A DNA stretch of 64,000 bases, taken from Pediococcus acidilactici DSM 20284. GTDB taxonomy: Bacteria > Bacillota > Bacilli > Lactobacillales > Lactobacillaceae. The notes beneath the pieces were generated by a model, which was given only the letters and a program-made list of their open reading frames with translations, did not search any database and was not told where the DNA came from. Location: NCBI RefSeq assembly GCF_000146325.1, contig NZ_GL397067.1, forward strand, positions 313,747 through 377,746, read 5' to 3'. Below are positions 21,210 through 30,085 of this stretch, piece by piece (the first letter of the stretch is position 1; the number at the start of each line of letters is the position of its first letter). Both the position numbers and the translations under genes were made by a program.

Positions 21210-22250
21210 ATGTTGACTGATCGTGAATTATTGATTTTAGAGGAAATTGTTCAAGAATATACGGAAAATGGTAAACCGATTGGTTCCAAGGCGGTAATGA
21301 ACAATCTGCCGATTAAAGTTAGTTCGGCCACGATTCGCAACGATATGGCTAAATTAGAGGACTTGGGTTTAATTGAAAAGACCCATTCTTCTTCAGGCCG
21401 GGTCCCATCGCTAATGGGGTATCGTTATTATGTTGATCACTTGCTTCGCCCAGAAGAAGTCGATCAGACGGAAGCACTACAGATTCAAAGGGGACTAGCA
21501 ACTCATTTCCAAGAAGTTGACGACATTGTTCGAACTTCAGCAGAAATGCTTTCCAATTTAACGCATTATACAGCTTTAACGCTTAAGCCGGAGCAAAAGG
21601 GAGCCACGTTAGACGGTTTCCGAATGGTTCCGTTAGGCGGCAACCAGGTGATGCTGATTTTAGTTTCTAGTAATGGCGACGTTACTAGCCAACAATTCAG
21701 TATCCCACACGAGATGAACGGCGAAACCTTAGAACGGGTAGTTCGGATCATGAACGACCGGTTGGTAGGCAAAACGCTGAGCCAGGTATATTACCATTTG
21801 CGGACGGACATTCCGCAGGTAGTGGAAAAATACTTGCAGAGTGACGCAGGAGTTTTGGACGTTTTCCAAGACATCGTTACCCGCTCAACTCGCGACCGCT
21901 ATTTCGTGGGCGGTAAATTAAACGTTCTAAACTTTTCGAAAAATGTGGATGTAAATTCGCTTCGAGGGTTACTAACGCTGTTTAATGAAAATGAGCAAAT
22001 TAACGGACTGCTAGGTAATAAGCGGAGTGACTTGGATGTGAAAATTGGCGACGAGTTAAGTAACGCGTTGCTAAAGGATTTTAGTTTAATTACGGCAACT
22101 TACGATGTGGGAAGCCGTGGTAAGGGACTAATTGCCATTCTTGGTCCAACCAGTATGCAGTATTCGAAGACTTTGGGCTTGATCAATACGTTTAGGTACC
22201 AATTATCACACCGAATCCTACAATACTACAAGCATCTTGATGACAGTTAG
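21210..22250 (+). CDS. hrcA: Heat-inducible transcription repressor HrcA
   Basis: HrcA represses chaperone genes through CIRCE and depends on chaperone folding for activity. The 346-residue protein has an N-terminal winged helix (LTDRELLILEEIVQEY; SSATIRNDMAKLEDLG) and the GAF-like inserted domain of the family. ATG 21210 follows AGAGGTG. It is the first gene of hrcA-grpE-dnaK-dnaJ, the class I heat-shock operon. Confidence 0.95.
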   Translation: MLTDRELLILEEIVQEYTENGKPIGSKAVMNNLPIKVSSATIRNDMAKLEDLGLIEKTHSSSGRVPSLMGYRYYVDHLLRPEEVDQTEALQIQRGLATHFQEVDDIVRTSAEMLSNLTHYTALTLKPEQKGATLDGFRMVPLGGNQVMLILVSSNGDVTSQQFSIPHEMNGETLERVVRIMNDRLVGKTLSQVYYHLRTDIPQVVEKYLQSDAGVLDVFQDIVTRSTRDRYFVGGKLNVLNFSKNVDVNSLRGLLTLFNENEQINGLLGNKRSDLDVKIGDELSNALLKDFSLITATYDVGSRGKGLIAILGPTSMQYSKTLGLINTFRYQLSHRILQYYKHLDDS

Positions 22251-22260
22251 GAGGATTGAA

Positions 22261-22863
22261 TTGGCAAAGGAAGACGAAAAGGCAAAATCAGCTTCAACCG
22301 AAGCAAAGGTTGAAGAAGAAAGTAAGGGCGCTGACAAGCAAGCTAAAGCAACGGCCCAAGACGAAAAGAATAATCAAAAGGATTCCGCAAAAGATTCAAA
22401 GCAAACTACTTTAGGTCCTGCGGAAATTGAAAAAATTACGGCGGAACGTGATGAGCTTTCCGACAAGTATATCCGCGCGCAAGCTGAAATTGTGAACATG
22501 CGCCGTCGCAACGAAAAAGAACAAGCTAGTCTTTTAAAATATGATGGTCAAAAATTAGCAAAGGCAATTTTACCTGCGTTAGATAACTTGGAACGAGCTT
22601 TGACAGTGGAAGCTGAGCATTCAGAACAGCTGTTGAAGGGGGTAGAGATGGTTCAAAAGGACCTCTTAAAAGCCCTTAAAGAAAATAATATCGCTGAAAT
22701 CGAGGCAGACGGTCAAAAGTTTGATCCTAACCTCCACCAGGCGGTCCAGACCGTTCCAGCAGATGATGATCATCCTGCGGATACCGTGGTTAAGGTATTT
22801 CAAAAGGGTTATATTTTAAAGGATCGAGTATTACGGCCAGCGATGGTTGTTGTTGCTCAATAA
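22261..22863 (+). CDS. grpE: Nucleotide exchange factor GrpE
   Basis: GrpE releases ADP from DnaK. The 200-residue protein begins with a charged disordered region of about 60 residues. A long coiled coil follows (AERDELSDKYIRAQAEIVNMRRR), then the C-terminal beta domain (VVKVFQKGYILKDRVLRPAMV). The start is TTG 22261, six bases after TAGGAGG that overlaps the hrcA stop. An upstream in-frame ATG inside hrcA lies before this SD. Confidence 0.94.
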   Translation: MAKEDEKAKSASTEAKVEEESKGADKQAKATAQDEKNNQKDSAKDSKQTTLGPAEIEKITAERDELSDKYIRAQAEIVNMRRRNEKEQASLLKYDGQKLAKAILPALDNLERALTVEAEHSEQLLKGVEMVQKDLLKALKENNIAEIEADGQKFDPNLHQAVQTVPADDDHPADTVVKVFQKGYILKDRVLRPAMVVVAQ

Positions 22864-22890
22864 AAGATAGAGAAAGAGGGATTTTAGACA

Positions 22891-24747
22891 ATGGCAAGTA
22901 ATAAAATTATTGGTATTGACTTAGGTACTACAAACTCTGCAGTTGCTGTCATGGATGGTGACAAACCTAAAATTATCACTAACCCAGAAGGGGCACGGAC
23001 AACTCCATCAGTAGTTGCTTTCAAAAATGGCGAAACACAAGTAGGTGAAGTAGCAAAGCGGCAAGCAATTACTAACCCTAACACCATTTCTTCAATTAAG
23101 CGTCACATCGGGGAAGCTGGATACAAAGTAACGGTAGACGGCAAGTCATACACCCCACAAGAAGTTTCTGCAATGATTTTGAGCTACATCAAGAAGTTTG
23201 CGGAAGACTACCTTGGTGAAGAAGTTGATCAAGCCGTTATCACGGTTCCAGCTTACTTCGATGATTCTCAACGGCAAGCAACCAAAGACGCTGGTAAGAT
23301 TGCTGGTTTGGAAGTTAAACGAATCATCAACGAACCAACTGCTTCTGCGTTAGCTTACGGTTTAGATAAGAGTGACAAGGATGAAAAGATCTTGGTATAC
23401 GACCTTGGTGGTGGTACTTTTGATGTTTCGATCCTGGAACTCGGCGACGGTGTTTTCCAAGTACTTTCAACAAACGGTGACACGCACCTCGGTGGGGATG
23501 ACTTTGACCAAAAGATTATTGATTGGTTAGTTGAAGGCTTCAAGGAAGAAAACGGCATTGACCTTTCTAAAGATAAGATGGCTCTTCAACGTTTGAAGGA
23601 CGCTGCTGAAAAAGCTAAGAAAGATTTATCTGGGGTTAGCGAAGCACAAATCAGCTTACCATTTATTTCCGCTGGCGAAGCTGGTCCATTGCATTTGGAA
23701 AAGACTTTGACACGGGCACAATTTGATCAATTAACCGCAGACTTAGTTGCTAAGACTAAGGTACCAGTTGACAACGCCCTTAAAGATGCTGGCCTATCAG
23801 CTTCTGACATTGACCAAGTTATCTTAAACGGTGGTTCAACACGGATTCCAGCTGTTCAAGAAGCCGTAAAGAACTGGACGGGTAAGGAACCTAACCATTC
23901 CATTAACCCTGACGAAGCCGTTGCCCTTGGTGCTGCCGTTCAAGGTGGGGTTTTAACTGGTGATGTTAAAGACGTTGTTTTACTTGACGTTACTCCACTT
24001 TCACTTGGTATTGAAACCATGGGTGGTGTGTTCACTAAGTTAATCGACCGGAACACTACGATCCCAACTAGCAAGTCTCAAATCTTCTCTACCGCAGCAG
24101 ATAATCAACCAGCTGTAGACATTCACGTACTTCAAGGTGAACGTCCAATGGCGGCAGATAATAAGACGCTGGGTCGTTTCCAACTAACGGACATTCCAGC
24201 TGCTCCACGGGGAGTTCCACAAATCGAAGTTAAGTTCGATATCGACAAGAATGGTATCGTTAACGTTTCTGCTAAGGATAAAGGTACTGGTAAGGAACAA
24301 AAGATTACCATCAAGAGTTCATCGGGTCTTAGTGATGAAGAAATCGATCGGATGATGAAGGAAGCTAAGGAAAACGAAGAAGCCGATCGCAAGCGTAAGG
24401 AAGAAGTTGACCTTCGTAACGAAGTTGACCAATTGATCTTCACAACCGACAAGACTTTGAAGGAACTTGAAGGTAAGGTTTCTGAAGACGAAATCAAGAA
24501 GGCTAAAGACGCTAAGGAAGCTCTTGAAAAAGCACAAAAAGATAACAACTTAGAAGAAATGAAAGCTAAGAAGGATGATTTGAGCAAGATTGTCCAAGAC
24601 CTATCTGTAAAGCTTTACCAACAAGCTCAACAAGCCCAAGGCCAAGCTGATGGTGCTCAAGGTAACGACCAGAATACCGGTAATAACGACGACAACACTG
24701 TCAATGGGGATTTCGAAGAAGTCGATCCTGACAAAGACAACAAATAA
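22891..24747 (+). CDS. dnaK: Chaperone DnaK (Hsp70)
   Basis: DnaK is the ATP-driven Hsp70 chaperone. The 618-residue protein starts with [15 protein letters not shown], has the phosphate-2 motif [12 protein letters not shown] near residue 170, and the substrate-binding domain after the [14 protein letters not shown] linker region. The Firmicutes-type lack of one N-terminal segment and the acidic, Gln/Asn-rich tail ending [10 protein letters not shown] are as expected. It is controlled by CIRCE at the head of the operon. Confidence 0.98.
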   Translation: MASNKIIGIDLGTTNSAVAVMDGDKPKIITNPEGARTTPSVVAFKNGETQVGEVAKRQAITNPNTISSIKRHIGEAGYKVTVDGKSYTPQEVSAMILSYIKKFAEDYLGEEVDQAVITVPAYFDDSQRQATKDAGKIAGLEVKRIINEPTASALAYGLDKSDKDEKILVYDLGGGTFDVSILELGDGVFQVLSTNGDTHLGGDDFDQKIIDWLVEGFKEENGIDLSKDKMALQRLKDAAEKAKKDLSGVSEAQISLPFISAGEAGPLHLEKTLTRAQFDQLTADLVAKTKVPVDNALKDAGLSASDIDQVILNGGSTRIPAVQEAVKNWTGKEPNHSINPDEAVALGAAVQGGVLTGDVKDVVLLDVTPLSLGIETMGGVFTKLIDRNTTIPTSKSQIFSTAADNQPAVDIHVLQGERPMAADNKTLGRFQLTDIPAAPRGVPQIEVKFDIDKNGIVNVSAKDKGTGKEQKITIKSSSGLSDEEIDRMMKEAKENEEADRKRKEEVDLRNEVDQLIFTTDKTLKELEGKVSEDEIKKAKDAKEALEKAQKDNNLEEMKAKKDDLSKIVQDLSVKLYQQAQQAQGQADGAQGNDQNTGNNDDNTVNGDFEEVDPDKDNK

Positions 24748-24764
24748 ATAAGTGATTAGCAATG

Positions 24765-24796
24765 AAGGGTCGAAGTCGTTGACTTTGACCCTTTTG
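24765..24796 (+). terminator. Hairpin between dnaK and dnaJ
   Basis: AAGGGTCGAAGTC pairs with GACTTTGACCCTT (one mismatch), followed by TT. A partial terminator here would lower dnaJ relative to dnaK, a known feature of such operons. Confidence 0.7.
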
Positions 24797-24840
24797 CGGT
24801 GATTAACGGTTAAAACTGGTAAAAATCATGGAGGATGAAT

Positions 24841-25965
24841 ATGGCTGGAAGTAAAGATTACTATGACATTCTGGGAGTCAGTCGCGATGCATCTGAAGAT
24901 GAAATCAAGAAGGCTTATCGACGCTTGTCGAAAAAATACCATCCCGATATCAACAAAGAGCCGGGAGCGGAACAAAAGTTTAAAGACATTAACGAAGCTT
25001 ACGATGTCTTAGGGGACGCGCAAAAGCGTGCGCAGTATGATCAATTTGGTTCCGCTGACGGCAACGCTGGTTTTGGTGGCGGTGGTTTCGGCGACCAAGG
25101 CGGCTTTGGTGGTTTTGGCGGCGGCTTCGACGACATTTTCAGTTCTTTCTTTGGTGGTGGCCAACGACAGGCCGCTAACCAGCCACGACAAGGAGAGGAC
25201 CTACAGTACCAAATGACGCTTAAGTTTGAAGAAGCGATTTTCGGTAAAAAGTCGACGATTAAGTATTCACGAGAAGCCGAATGTAAGACCTGTGGCGGAT
25301 CGGGTGCTAAACCAGGGACTTCGCCAGAAACCTGTCATAAATGTCACGGAACGGGTAGCATTCAAGTTACTCAAAACACTCCGCTTGGTCGGATGGTTCG
25401 GCAACAGGTTTGTGACGTATGTAACGGAACTGGTAAAGAAATTAAAGAGAAGTGCCCAACTTGTGGTGGTACTGGACACACTAAGCAAGAACATGAAGTA
25501 AAGGTTTCTGTTCCAGCCGGTGTTGAAGATGGTCAACAAATGCGGCTTCAAGGTCAAGGTGAAGCTGGTTATAATGGCGGACCTTATGGTGACCTTTACA
25601 TCATTTTCCAAGTACAGCCAAGTAAGATTTATGAGCGCGAAGGTTCAGAAATTTACTATGATCAGTCAATTTCTTTCGTACAAGCTGCACTGGGAGATGA
25701 AATTGAAGTACCTACCGTTCACGGCAAGGTTAAGCTAAAAATCCCAGCTGGTACGCAGACGGGAACTAACTTCCGCTTGAAGGGCAAGGGAGCTCCTCGT
25801 TTACGAGGCAATGGCAACGGTGACCAACACGTCCACGTGAAGGTTAAGGTGCCTAAGAAGCTGAATGCTGGCCAAAAAGAAGCTTTGAAACTCTTTGCTA
25901 AGGCTAGTGGGGAACACCCGTCAGGCAACGGCAAGGGCGGTTTCTTTGATAAATTTATGAATTAA
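24841..25965 (+). CDS. dnaJ: Chaperone DnaJ (Hsp40)
   Basis: DnaJ stimulates the DnaK ATPase and delivers substrates. The 374-residue protein has the J domain with HPD near residue 33. A Gly/Phe-rich linker follows, then four zinc-finger repeats ([32 protein letters not shown]) and the C-terminal substrate-binding domains. ATG 24841 is used; an ATG six bases earlier abuts the GGAGG SD. It ends the heat-shock operon. Confidence 0.97.
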   Translation: MAGSKDYYDILGVSRDASEDEIKKAYRRLSKKYHPDINKEPGAEQKFKDINEAYDVLGDAQKRAQYDQFGSADGNAGFGGGGFGDQGGFGGFGGGFDDIFSSFFGGGQRQAANQPRQGEDLQYQMTLKFEEAIFGKKSTIKYSREAECKTCGGSGAKPGTSPETCHKCHGTGSIQVTQNTPLGRMVRQQVCDVCNGTGKEIKEKCPTCGGTGHTKQEHEVKVSVPAGVEDGQQMRLQGQGEAGYNGGPYGDLYIIFQVQPSKIYEREGSEIYYDQSISFVQAALGDEIEVPTVHGKVKLKIPAGTQTGTNFRLKGKGAPRLRGNGNGDQHVHVKVKVPKKLNAGQKEALKLFAKASGEHPSGNGKGGFFDKFMN

Positions 25966-25984
25966 TTAAACTAATGTACATTTA

Positions 25985-26031
25985 AAAAAGGCGAAAGTAG
26001 TGGAACTAAGATTCCGTGCTTTCGCCTTTTT
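25985..26031 (+). terminator. Rho-independent terminator after dnaJ
   Basis: AAAAAGGCGAAAG (25985-25997) is perfectly complementary to CTTTCGCCTTTTT (26019-26031). It marks the left edge of the accessory block. Confidence 0.92.
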
Positions 26032-26208
26032 GGATTGCTTTTAAACTAATTCGAAATTTAATTGCTGTGATATATTTTTAATACCGGGAATAATTTTTAA
26101 TGGTTTGTTTTAGGCGTGTTATCGTGTTAAAGTGCGACAACATAGACTATCCGGGGTTTTATAAAATCTTTTTTTGTGAATGCGTGGTTATGAATATAAT
26201 AACTAAAA

Positions 26209-26217
26209 TGATATAAT
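26209..26217 (+). promoter_or_regulatory. Extended -10 promoter of the FUSC gene
   Basis: TGA-TATAAT is a consensus extended -10, with TTATGA at an 18-base spacing as a poor -35. The 200 bases before it are very A/T rich and show nothing else I can name. Confidence 0.5.
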
Positions 26218-26250
26218 TGAGGCTACATACAATTTGAAGAAGGTTTAAAT

Positions 26251-28163
26251 ATGAACAAGAAAATAGCTAGATATCTATTAATATGGCTAAAATCAACATG
26301 GCTTTATTCAAAGCCTGTCTGGAACTTTGTTAGTTTAAGCGACTGGTTATTACTATCAGTGGCAGTATTAATAACCAATAGTATTGGTTTTTTACTTAGT
26401 GATATTTGGAATGCAACTTTTATTTTAATGAATGTTGGCTGCTTTTTTGGAACAATTGTTTGTTTGATGCCACGTCATGACGAGCCCTTAATAAATGCAA
26501 TTAAAGGAATAGCTTTTATTGGCTTAGGAGGAGTAGTAGGAATTTTGTTTTCAGGTTTTCCACTCTTACTGGCAATAGTAATTACCGGAGGTCTATTTTT
26601 AACAGGAATTACATATAGTTTTAGTATCAACACATTCTTGAGATACTTGTTTTGTGTGCTAGCCGTTATGGCAACTGCAGGACTAAAAATTGGCGTTTCT
26701 ACAGCTAATATGTTTTTAGGCTTGTTATCTTTTATCACCGGAATGGCAATTGTAGCACTAATATTTTGTCTTTATAATAAGAGACTTAATATATCTTTGC
26801 CCATGACTGCAAGTCTATATAGTCAGTTAGTTTTAATTTCAAACAACAAAAAAGCGAATTACTTTGAAGAAAGAACCAAAGTTTTAGAGGCAGTAGAAAT
26901 AATGCCAAGAATTTACCAAGTGCGTGATCCCTGGGTGTTTCAGGTGGTTAAATCCGCAGATAAAATTCTTACTAGGATAACCTGGAATAAAAACAAAAAA
27001 ATACCGAGGCATTAAGTTATATAGTGCAATTACTACAAGGTATGAACGTTCCTCAGCCTGCTAAATTGGAGAATGCTGATAGTGAAATACAGCAAGTTAT
27101 TAGTATTTTAAACACAAAGCAAGAACGTGCTAGGACATTTTCAAAAAGAAGCTTTTCTCTTGCAAACGAAATAAAAACACTTAAAAAAATGGTTTCAACC
27201 ACCTCAAACACAACACTTCGATTTGCGAGCCGCCTAGCTTTAACAGGTTTAGTATGTTACGTTTTATCGTTAGCTATGGATCAATTTATGATTATGCCAC
27301 TAGAAAAACATAGTTTTTGGATTCCCTTATCTGGATGCTTAATGGTGATGCCAGGCGTCCATGATACATTAGGAAAATCAAGTGCGCGCGCCTTCGGATC
27401 ATTATTCGGCGCATGTTTAGGAGTTTTACTATTTTCCATATTATTTCCATCACAAATTAATAATAAATTGCTTTACGCCGTAGTTTCAACTATACTGATT
27501 ATTTTGTTTTTGACCATCAAAAAATTTAGTCAATTTTTCTTAATGATTAGCGTAACTTTTTGGCTAGTATTTTTATTAGGAGGAAGCATAGCTGGGGTAA
27601 CTCGGATAGTTGATGTAATAATTGGGGGAAGTGTCGCTATTTTGATCTTGCTAATTTTTCCGGCAAAATCTAACGACGACTTTGCAGAAAACTTAGAGGA
27701 TTGGGGGAAAGTAGCGGGATATATACTTTTATATATGTCAAATGAAGAAAAACTGAGCGACTTAAAAGAAAAGGACTTTAATACTTTATATATAATGCAG
27801 GATAAACTTAAACGTTCTGCAAACGAATTTATAATAGCAAATCGCGTGAAAAACGATTATGAGACGGTTTGCCTGATTGAAAGTATTAAGACATTAACTT
27901 CAAAAATTGAATTACAAATTGTGCAAATGAGGGAACATATTAAATTAGCAACGGTCCAGTTGCATGAGGTCCGGGGAGAATTTCAAGAATATTATGCTAG
28001 ATTAAATTCTTTGACTAATTCTACAGAAATTGAGAAAAAAACTAAGGAGCAAAAACAAAGTTTAGACCATTACTATTTTGCTGAATTAAATTTAAATATA
28101 AAAAGATTGGAAATGGAAGTTGGACAAATACGGGCGGCTAATAAAGTATTTATTAACTCATAG
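26251..28163 (+). pseudogene. FUSC-family membrane protein, split by a frameshift in an A7 run
   Basis: FUSC proteins are inner-membrane proteins related to aromatic-acid efflux components; they have two similar halves, each a membrane bundle followed by a cytoplasmic part. Here the first half (26251-27015, 254 residues, about six membrane segments) stops just after AAC-AAA-AAA-ATA at 26992-27003. The second half continues in the -1 frame, which is open from 26991 to 28163, with another membrane bundle and a helical C-terminal part. One extra A in the run 26995-27001 would rejoin both into a protein of about 637 residues. The second half has no good start site of its own. SD GAAGAAGG precedes ATG 26251. 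Codon use is more A/T rich than the flanking core genes, suggesting transfer. It could be a true pseudogene, a slippage-expressed gene, or a sequencing error. Confidence 0.75.
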
Positions 28164-28182
28164 TAATGATCTTCAATAGTAA

Positions 28183-28243
28183 AGCAAACCTAGCTTTTAG
28201 AACTTTTTCTAACTCCTAAGACTAAGCTAGTTTTGCCGGCAAA
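28183..28243. repeat. Inverted repeat and 14-base palindrome after the FUSC gene
   Basis: GCAAACCTAGCTT (28183-28195) pairs with AAGCTAGTTTTGC (28223-28235) with one mismatch. The right arm runs into the perfect palindrome TTTTGCCGGCAAAA (28230-28243). Confidence 0.5.
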
Positions 28244-28263
28244 ATTTGTAATTGTAAAAATAG

Positions 28264-28310
28264 AAAAGCAATGAAGTTCAGGAATGTCCTTTACTGTCAT
28301 TGCTTTTTTA
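28264..28310. terminator. Bidirectional terminator between the FUSC gene and tspO
   Basis: AAAAGCAATGA (28264-28274) is perfectly complementary to TCATTGCTTTT (28297-28307), with T runs on both strands. It separates two convergent genes. Confidence 0.88.
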
Positions 28311-28324
28311 GTTTATGCATAAAT

Positions 28325-28798
28325 TTAATTCAAAATCGCCGTTCCTAAAGTCAAGTAGGTAGCAAATAAGATCCAGATCAAGTACGGAACCATTAGACTA
28401 GCGGCTAATTTACTAGTTTGCCAAAATTTTTTCACACACCAAATCACTAGTGCATCGAGTACGATGATAATTAAAAAGCTGATCCAGCGGTTGCTTGCCC
28501 CAAAGAAAATGATGCTCCAAATGAAGTTTAAAACTAATTGGCTGATAAACAAAATCAAGTTATTTTGGCGTGCGTTGGTCCGGTCACGAAGAATTAAATA
28601 ACCGACAATCCCAATCATTAGGTATAAAATTGGCCAGACAATGCCAAAAATAAAGTCAGGTGGGGCTAAGGGCGGCAACGTTAAGTTGTTATAAATTGCT
28701 TTAATATCACCTGATAATATCCCCGATAGGCTTCCGACCAATTCTACAACGATAATGCTAGCAATCAATAAGATCCAATTTGGATTTCTTTTAGTCAT
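28325..28798 (-). CDS. tspO: TspO/MBR family membrane protein
   Basis: TspO proteins are five-helix membrane proteins that bind porphyrins and other lipophilic ligands; the physiological role in lactobacilli is unsettled. The 157-residue protein has the family pattern LTLPPLAPPDFIFGIVWP and the Trp-rich LNFIWSIIFFG and YLIWILFATYL segments. It begins at ATG 28798 with AGGAGG upstream on the minus strand. Its upstream region carries an IS-derived remnant that could alter its expression. Confidence 0.88.
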   Translation of the reverse strand: MTKRNPNWILLIASIIVVELVGSLSGILSGDIKAIYNNLTLPPLAPPDFIFGIVWPILYLMIGIVGYLILRDRTNARQNNLILFISQLVLNFIWSIIFFGASNRWISFLIIIVLDALVIWCVKKFWQTSKLAASLMVPYLIWILFATYLTLGTAILN

Positions 28799-28954
28799 TA
28801 AATCATTCCTCCTTCAAATTTAAAACAATTACCCGGTTAGATTAGCTTAAGGGTAACAAAGAGTCGATAGTTTGCATAATAATTTGCTTAAAACGGGACG
28901 CCATAATTAAAAGAGGCTGAAAAAAATATCTTAGGATGTTAACTTTAATAAAGC

Positions 28955-29155
28955 CAAACGTCAGTTTACGCTGTTTAACATAAAAGCCATTCTAATGCAG
29001 GGGCTCAGATCTAGACATTCAAAAATCCCTCCATGATTAACAGATAAATTATGATATTTCATCTGTCAGCCACAAAGGGATTATCACATTATGCCCAATC
29101 CAGGCATCACGTCGATTTTTAGTTAATACGGATAAGCTACCCGACTTTTAGTGCA
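28955..29155 (-). mobile_element. MITE-like deletion derivative of the IS3-family element found at 59.2 kb
   Basis: Read on the minus strand, about 29155 down to 28995 closely matches the left end of the element at 59.24 kb. The match runs from AAAAGTCGGGTAG through GTGATAATCCCTTT to GGAGGGATTTTTGAATG and the first codons of its orfA. After GCATTAGAA it jumps to sequence resembling that element's right end (TTTTGTTAA...AAACTGAC.TTTGG). Only nine codons of orfA remain before a stop, so it is non-coding and can move only with transposase supplied in trans. The termini cannot be fixed exactly. Confidence 0.75.
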
Positions 29156-29184
29156 CGCTTTCCGTAAAGTCGTAGTGCAAAAAA

Positions 29185-29415
29185 TTAACGATTGTTGTAA
29201 CGTGCGTCGTCTTCGGGGCGATGACTAAGCATCCCGAGGAATTTTAAGCTGTATAGGGCGCTTAAACCTACTAAAATATATACAATTTTAGAGATGATTG
29301 CTGTTTGCCCGCCGAATAAGGTAGCTACTAGGTCAAATTGGAAAAGTCCTACCAAGAGCCAGTTAATACCTCCGACAATTACCAAGATTAATGCTGTAAG
29401 ATCCAATGCTTTCAT
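29185..29415 (-). CDS. DUF378 small membrane protein (YuzA-like)
   Basis: This 76-residue protein has two membrane segments. It contains the DUF378 pattern LDLTALILVIVGGINWLLVGLF followed by FGG and a second helix ending YSLKFLG, then a charged tail. The family function is unknown. It starts at ATG 29415 behind GGGAGGAG on the minus strand. The IS-derived remnant begins 30 bases after its stop codon. Confidence 0.85.
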   Translation of the reverse strand: MKALDLTALILVIVGGINWLLVGLFQFDLVATLFGGQTAIISKIVYILVGLSALYSLKFLGMLSHRPEDDARYNNR

Positions 29416-29455
29416 AATAAATCTCCTCCCATAAGGTTATTATTTTTGGAACACC

Positions 29456-29609
29456 TTAAGCTTAGCAAATTCACTAATGGTTAAGCTAAGAATATGCTTA
29501 ACTATGCTTATAAAAAATATTTTTTTCTCGCAAATTGCGTTGAGGAAAATCGTTGCCGATGTTAAGCTTATTCTGTATATGAAAGCGCTATTTTATTAAG
29601 GCTTAAGTG
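29456..29609. repeat. Cluster of TTAAGCTTA-like motifs in a divergent promoter region
   Basis: The words TTAAGCTTAG, GTTAAGCTAAG, TGCTTAACTATGCTTA, GTTAAGCTTA and GCTTAAG occur at about 29456, 29480, 29495, 29561 and 29601. They lie between the divergent DUF378 gene and the small gene at 29622. Some are palindromes and the set could be a multi-site operator. Confidence 0.4.
29553..29593 (+). promoter_or_regulatory. Promoter with overlapping cre-like site upstream of the gene at 29622
   Basis: TTGCCG (29553-29558) is 17 bases from TATATG (29576-29581). TGAAAGCGCTATTT (29580-29593) matches the cre consensus except near the 3' end. CcpA bound here would cover the transcription start. Confidence 0.5.
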
Positions 29610-29621
29610 CGGGAGGTAAAA

Positions 29622-29909
29622 ATGCAAGATATTCCAAAAGTTGTTCGGGTAGCATTGCTGCCGAGTTTATTTCTGCGAGTAGAATTTGCTGACGGTGCGG
29701 TAAGGTATTGGCGCTCGGCGATCAATAAGACAGAGCTGGACTTGTTAAAAAAAGCTGGAAACCTGCGTAAAGGACTTACTCAACTAACACCTGAGTACTA
29801 CTGGCTAGGAACTCAAGCTACATTTGGCCAAGATAACACGTTTGCAATTAACCGGGTTATCTATGATGGTAATGAGATTTACAAACAAGGGAATCGGCAA
29901 CCAACTTAA
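29622..29909 (+). CDS. Small soluble protein, possibly DUF2442-like
   Basis: The product is 95 residues with no membrane segment. I do not recognise it firmly. Two stretches recall DUF2442 proteins: LRVEFADGAVRYW near residue 20 and FAINRVIYDGNEIYKQG near the end. ATG 29622 lies a few bases after GGGAGG, which together with normal codon use supports translation. A cre-like site and promoter lie upstream and a strong terminator follows, so it is a single-gene unit. Confidence 0.6.
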   Translation: MQDIPKVVRVALLPSLFLRVEFADGAVRYWRSAINKTELDLLKKAGNLRKGLTQLTPEYYWLGTQATFGQDNTFAINRVIYDGNEIYKQGNRQPT

Positions 29910-29935
29910 ATTTTAGAAAAATAAATCAATAAAGG

Positions 29936-29972
29936 ACCTTGAGGTTGCATTAATGCAACCTCGGGGTTTTTA
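29936..29972 (+). terminator. Rho-independent terminator
   Basis: Arms 29936-29950 and 29951-29966 form a near-continuous stem around GAGGTTGCATTAATGCAACC, followed by TTTTT. Confidence 0.92.
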
Positions 29973-30009
29973 TTTGGTTAAATTAAAATATGAGGTTAAT
30001 GGAAAAGGC

Positions 30010-30039
30010 TTGCATTTTTCATGTCGAATCAGTTATAGT
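30010..30039 (+). promoter_or_regulatory. Promoter of the ABC exporter operon
   Basis: TTGCAT (30010-30015) and TATAGT (30034-30039) are 18 bases apart, about 45 bases upstream of the first gene. Confidence 0.6.
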
Positions 30040-30085
30040 GTAATGTATAAATAGAACACCATAACTGAACGGAGGTTGAAAATTA

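Noticed and set aside
27024-28163. The second FUSC half as an independent gene starting at GTG 27024
   Set aside because: GAGG is 14 bases away, the in-frame ATG at 27042 has poor spacing, and the preceding frame is open back to 26991 and continues the protein. A frameshift explains it better.
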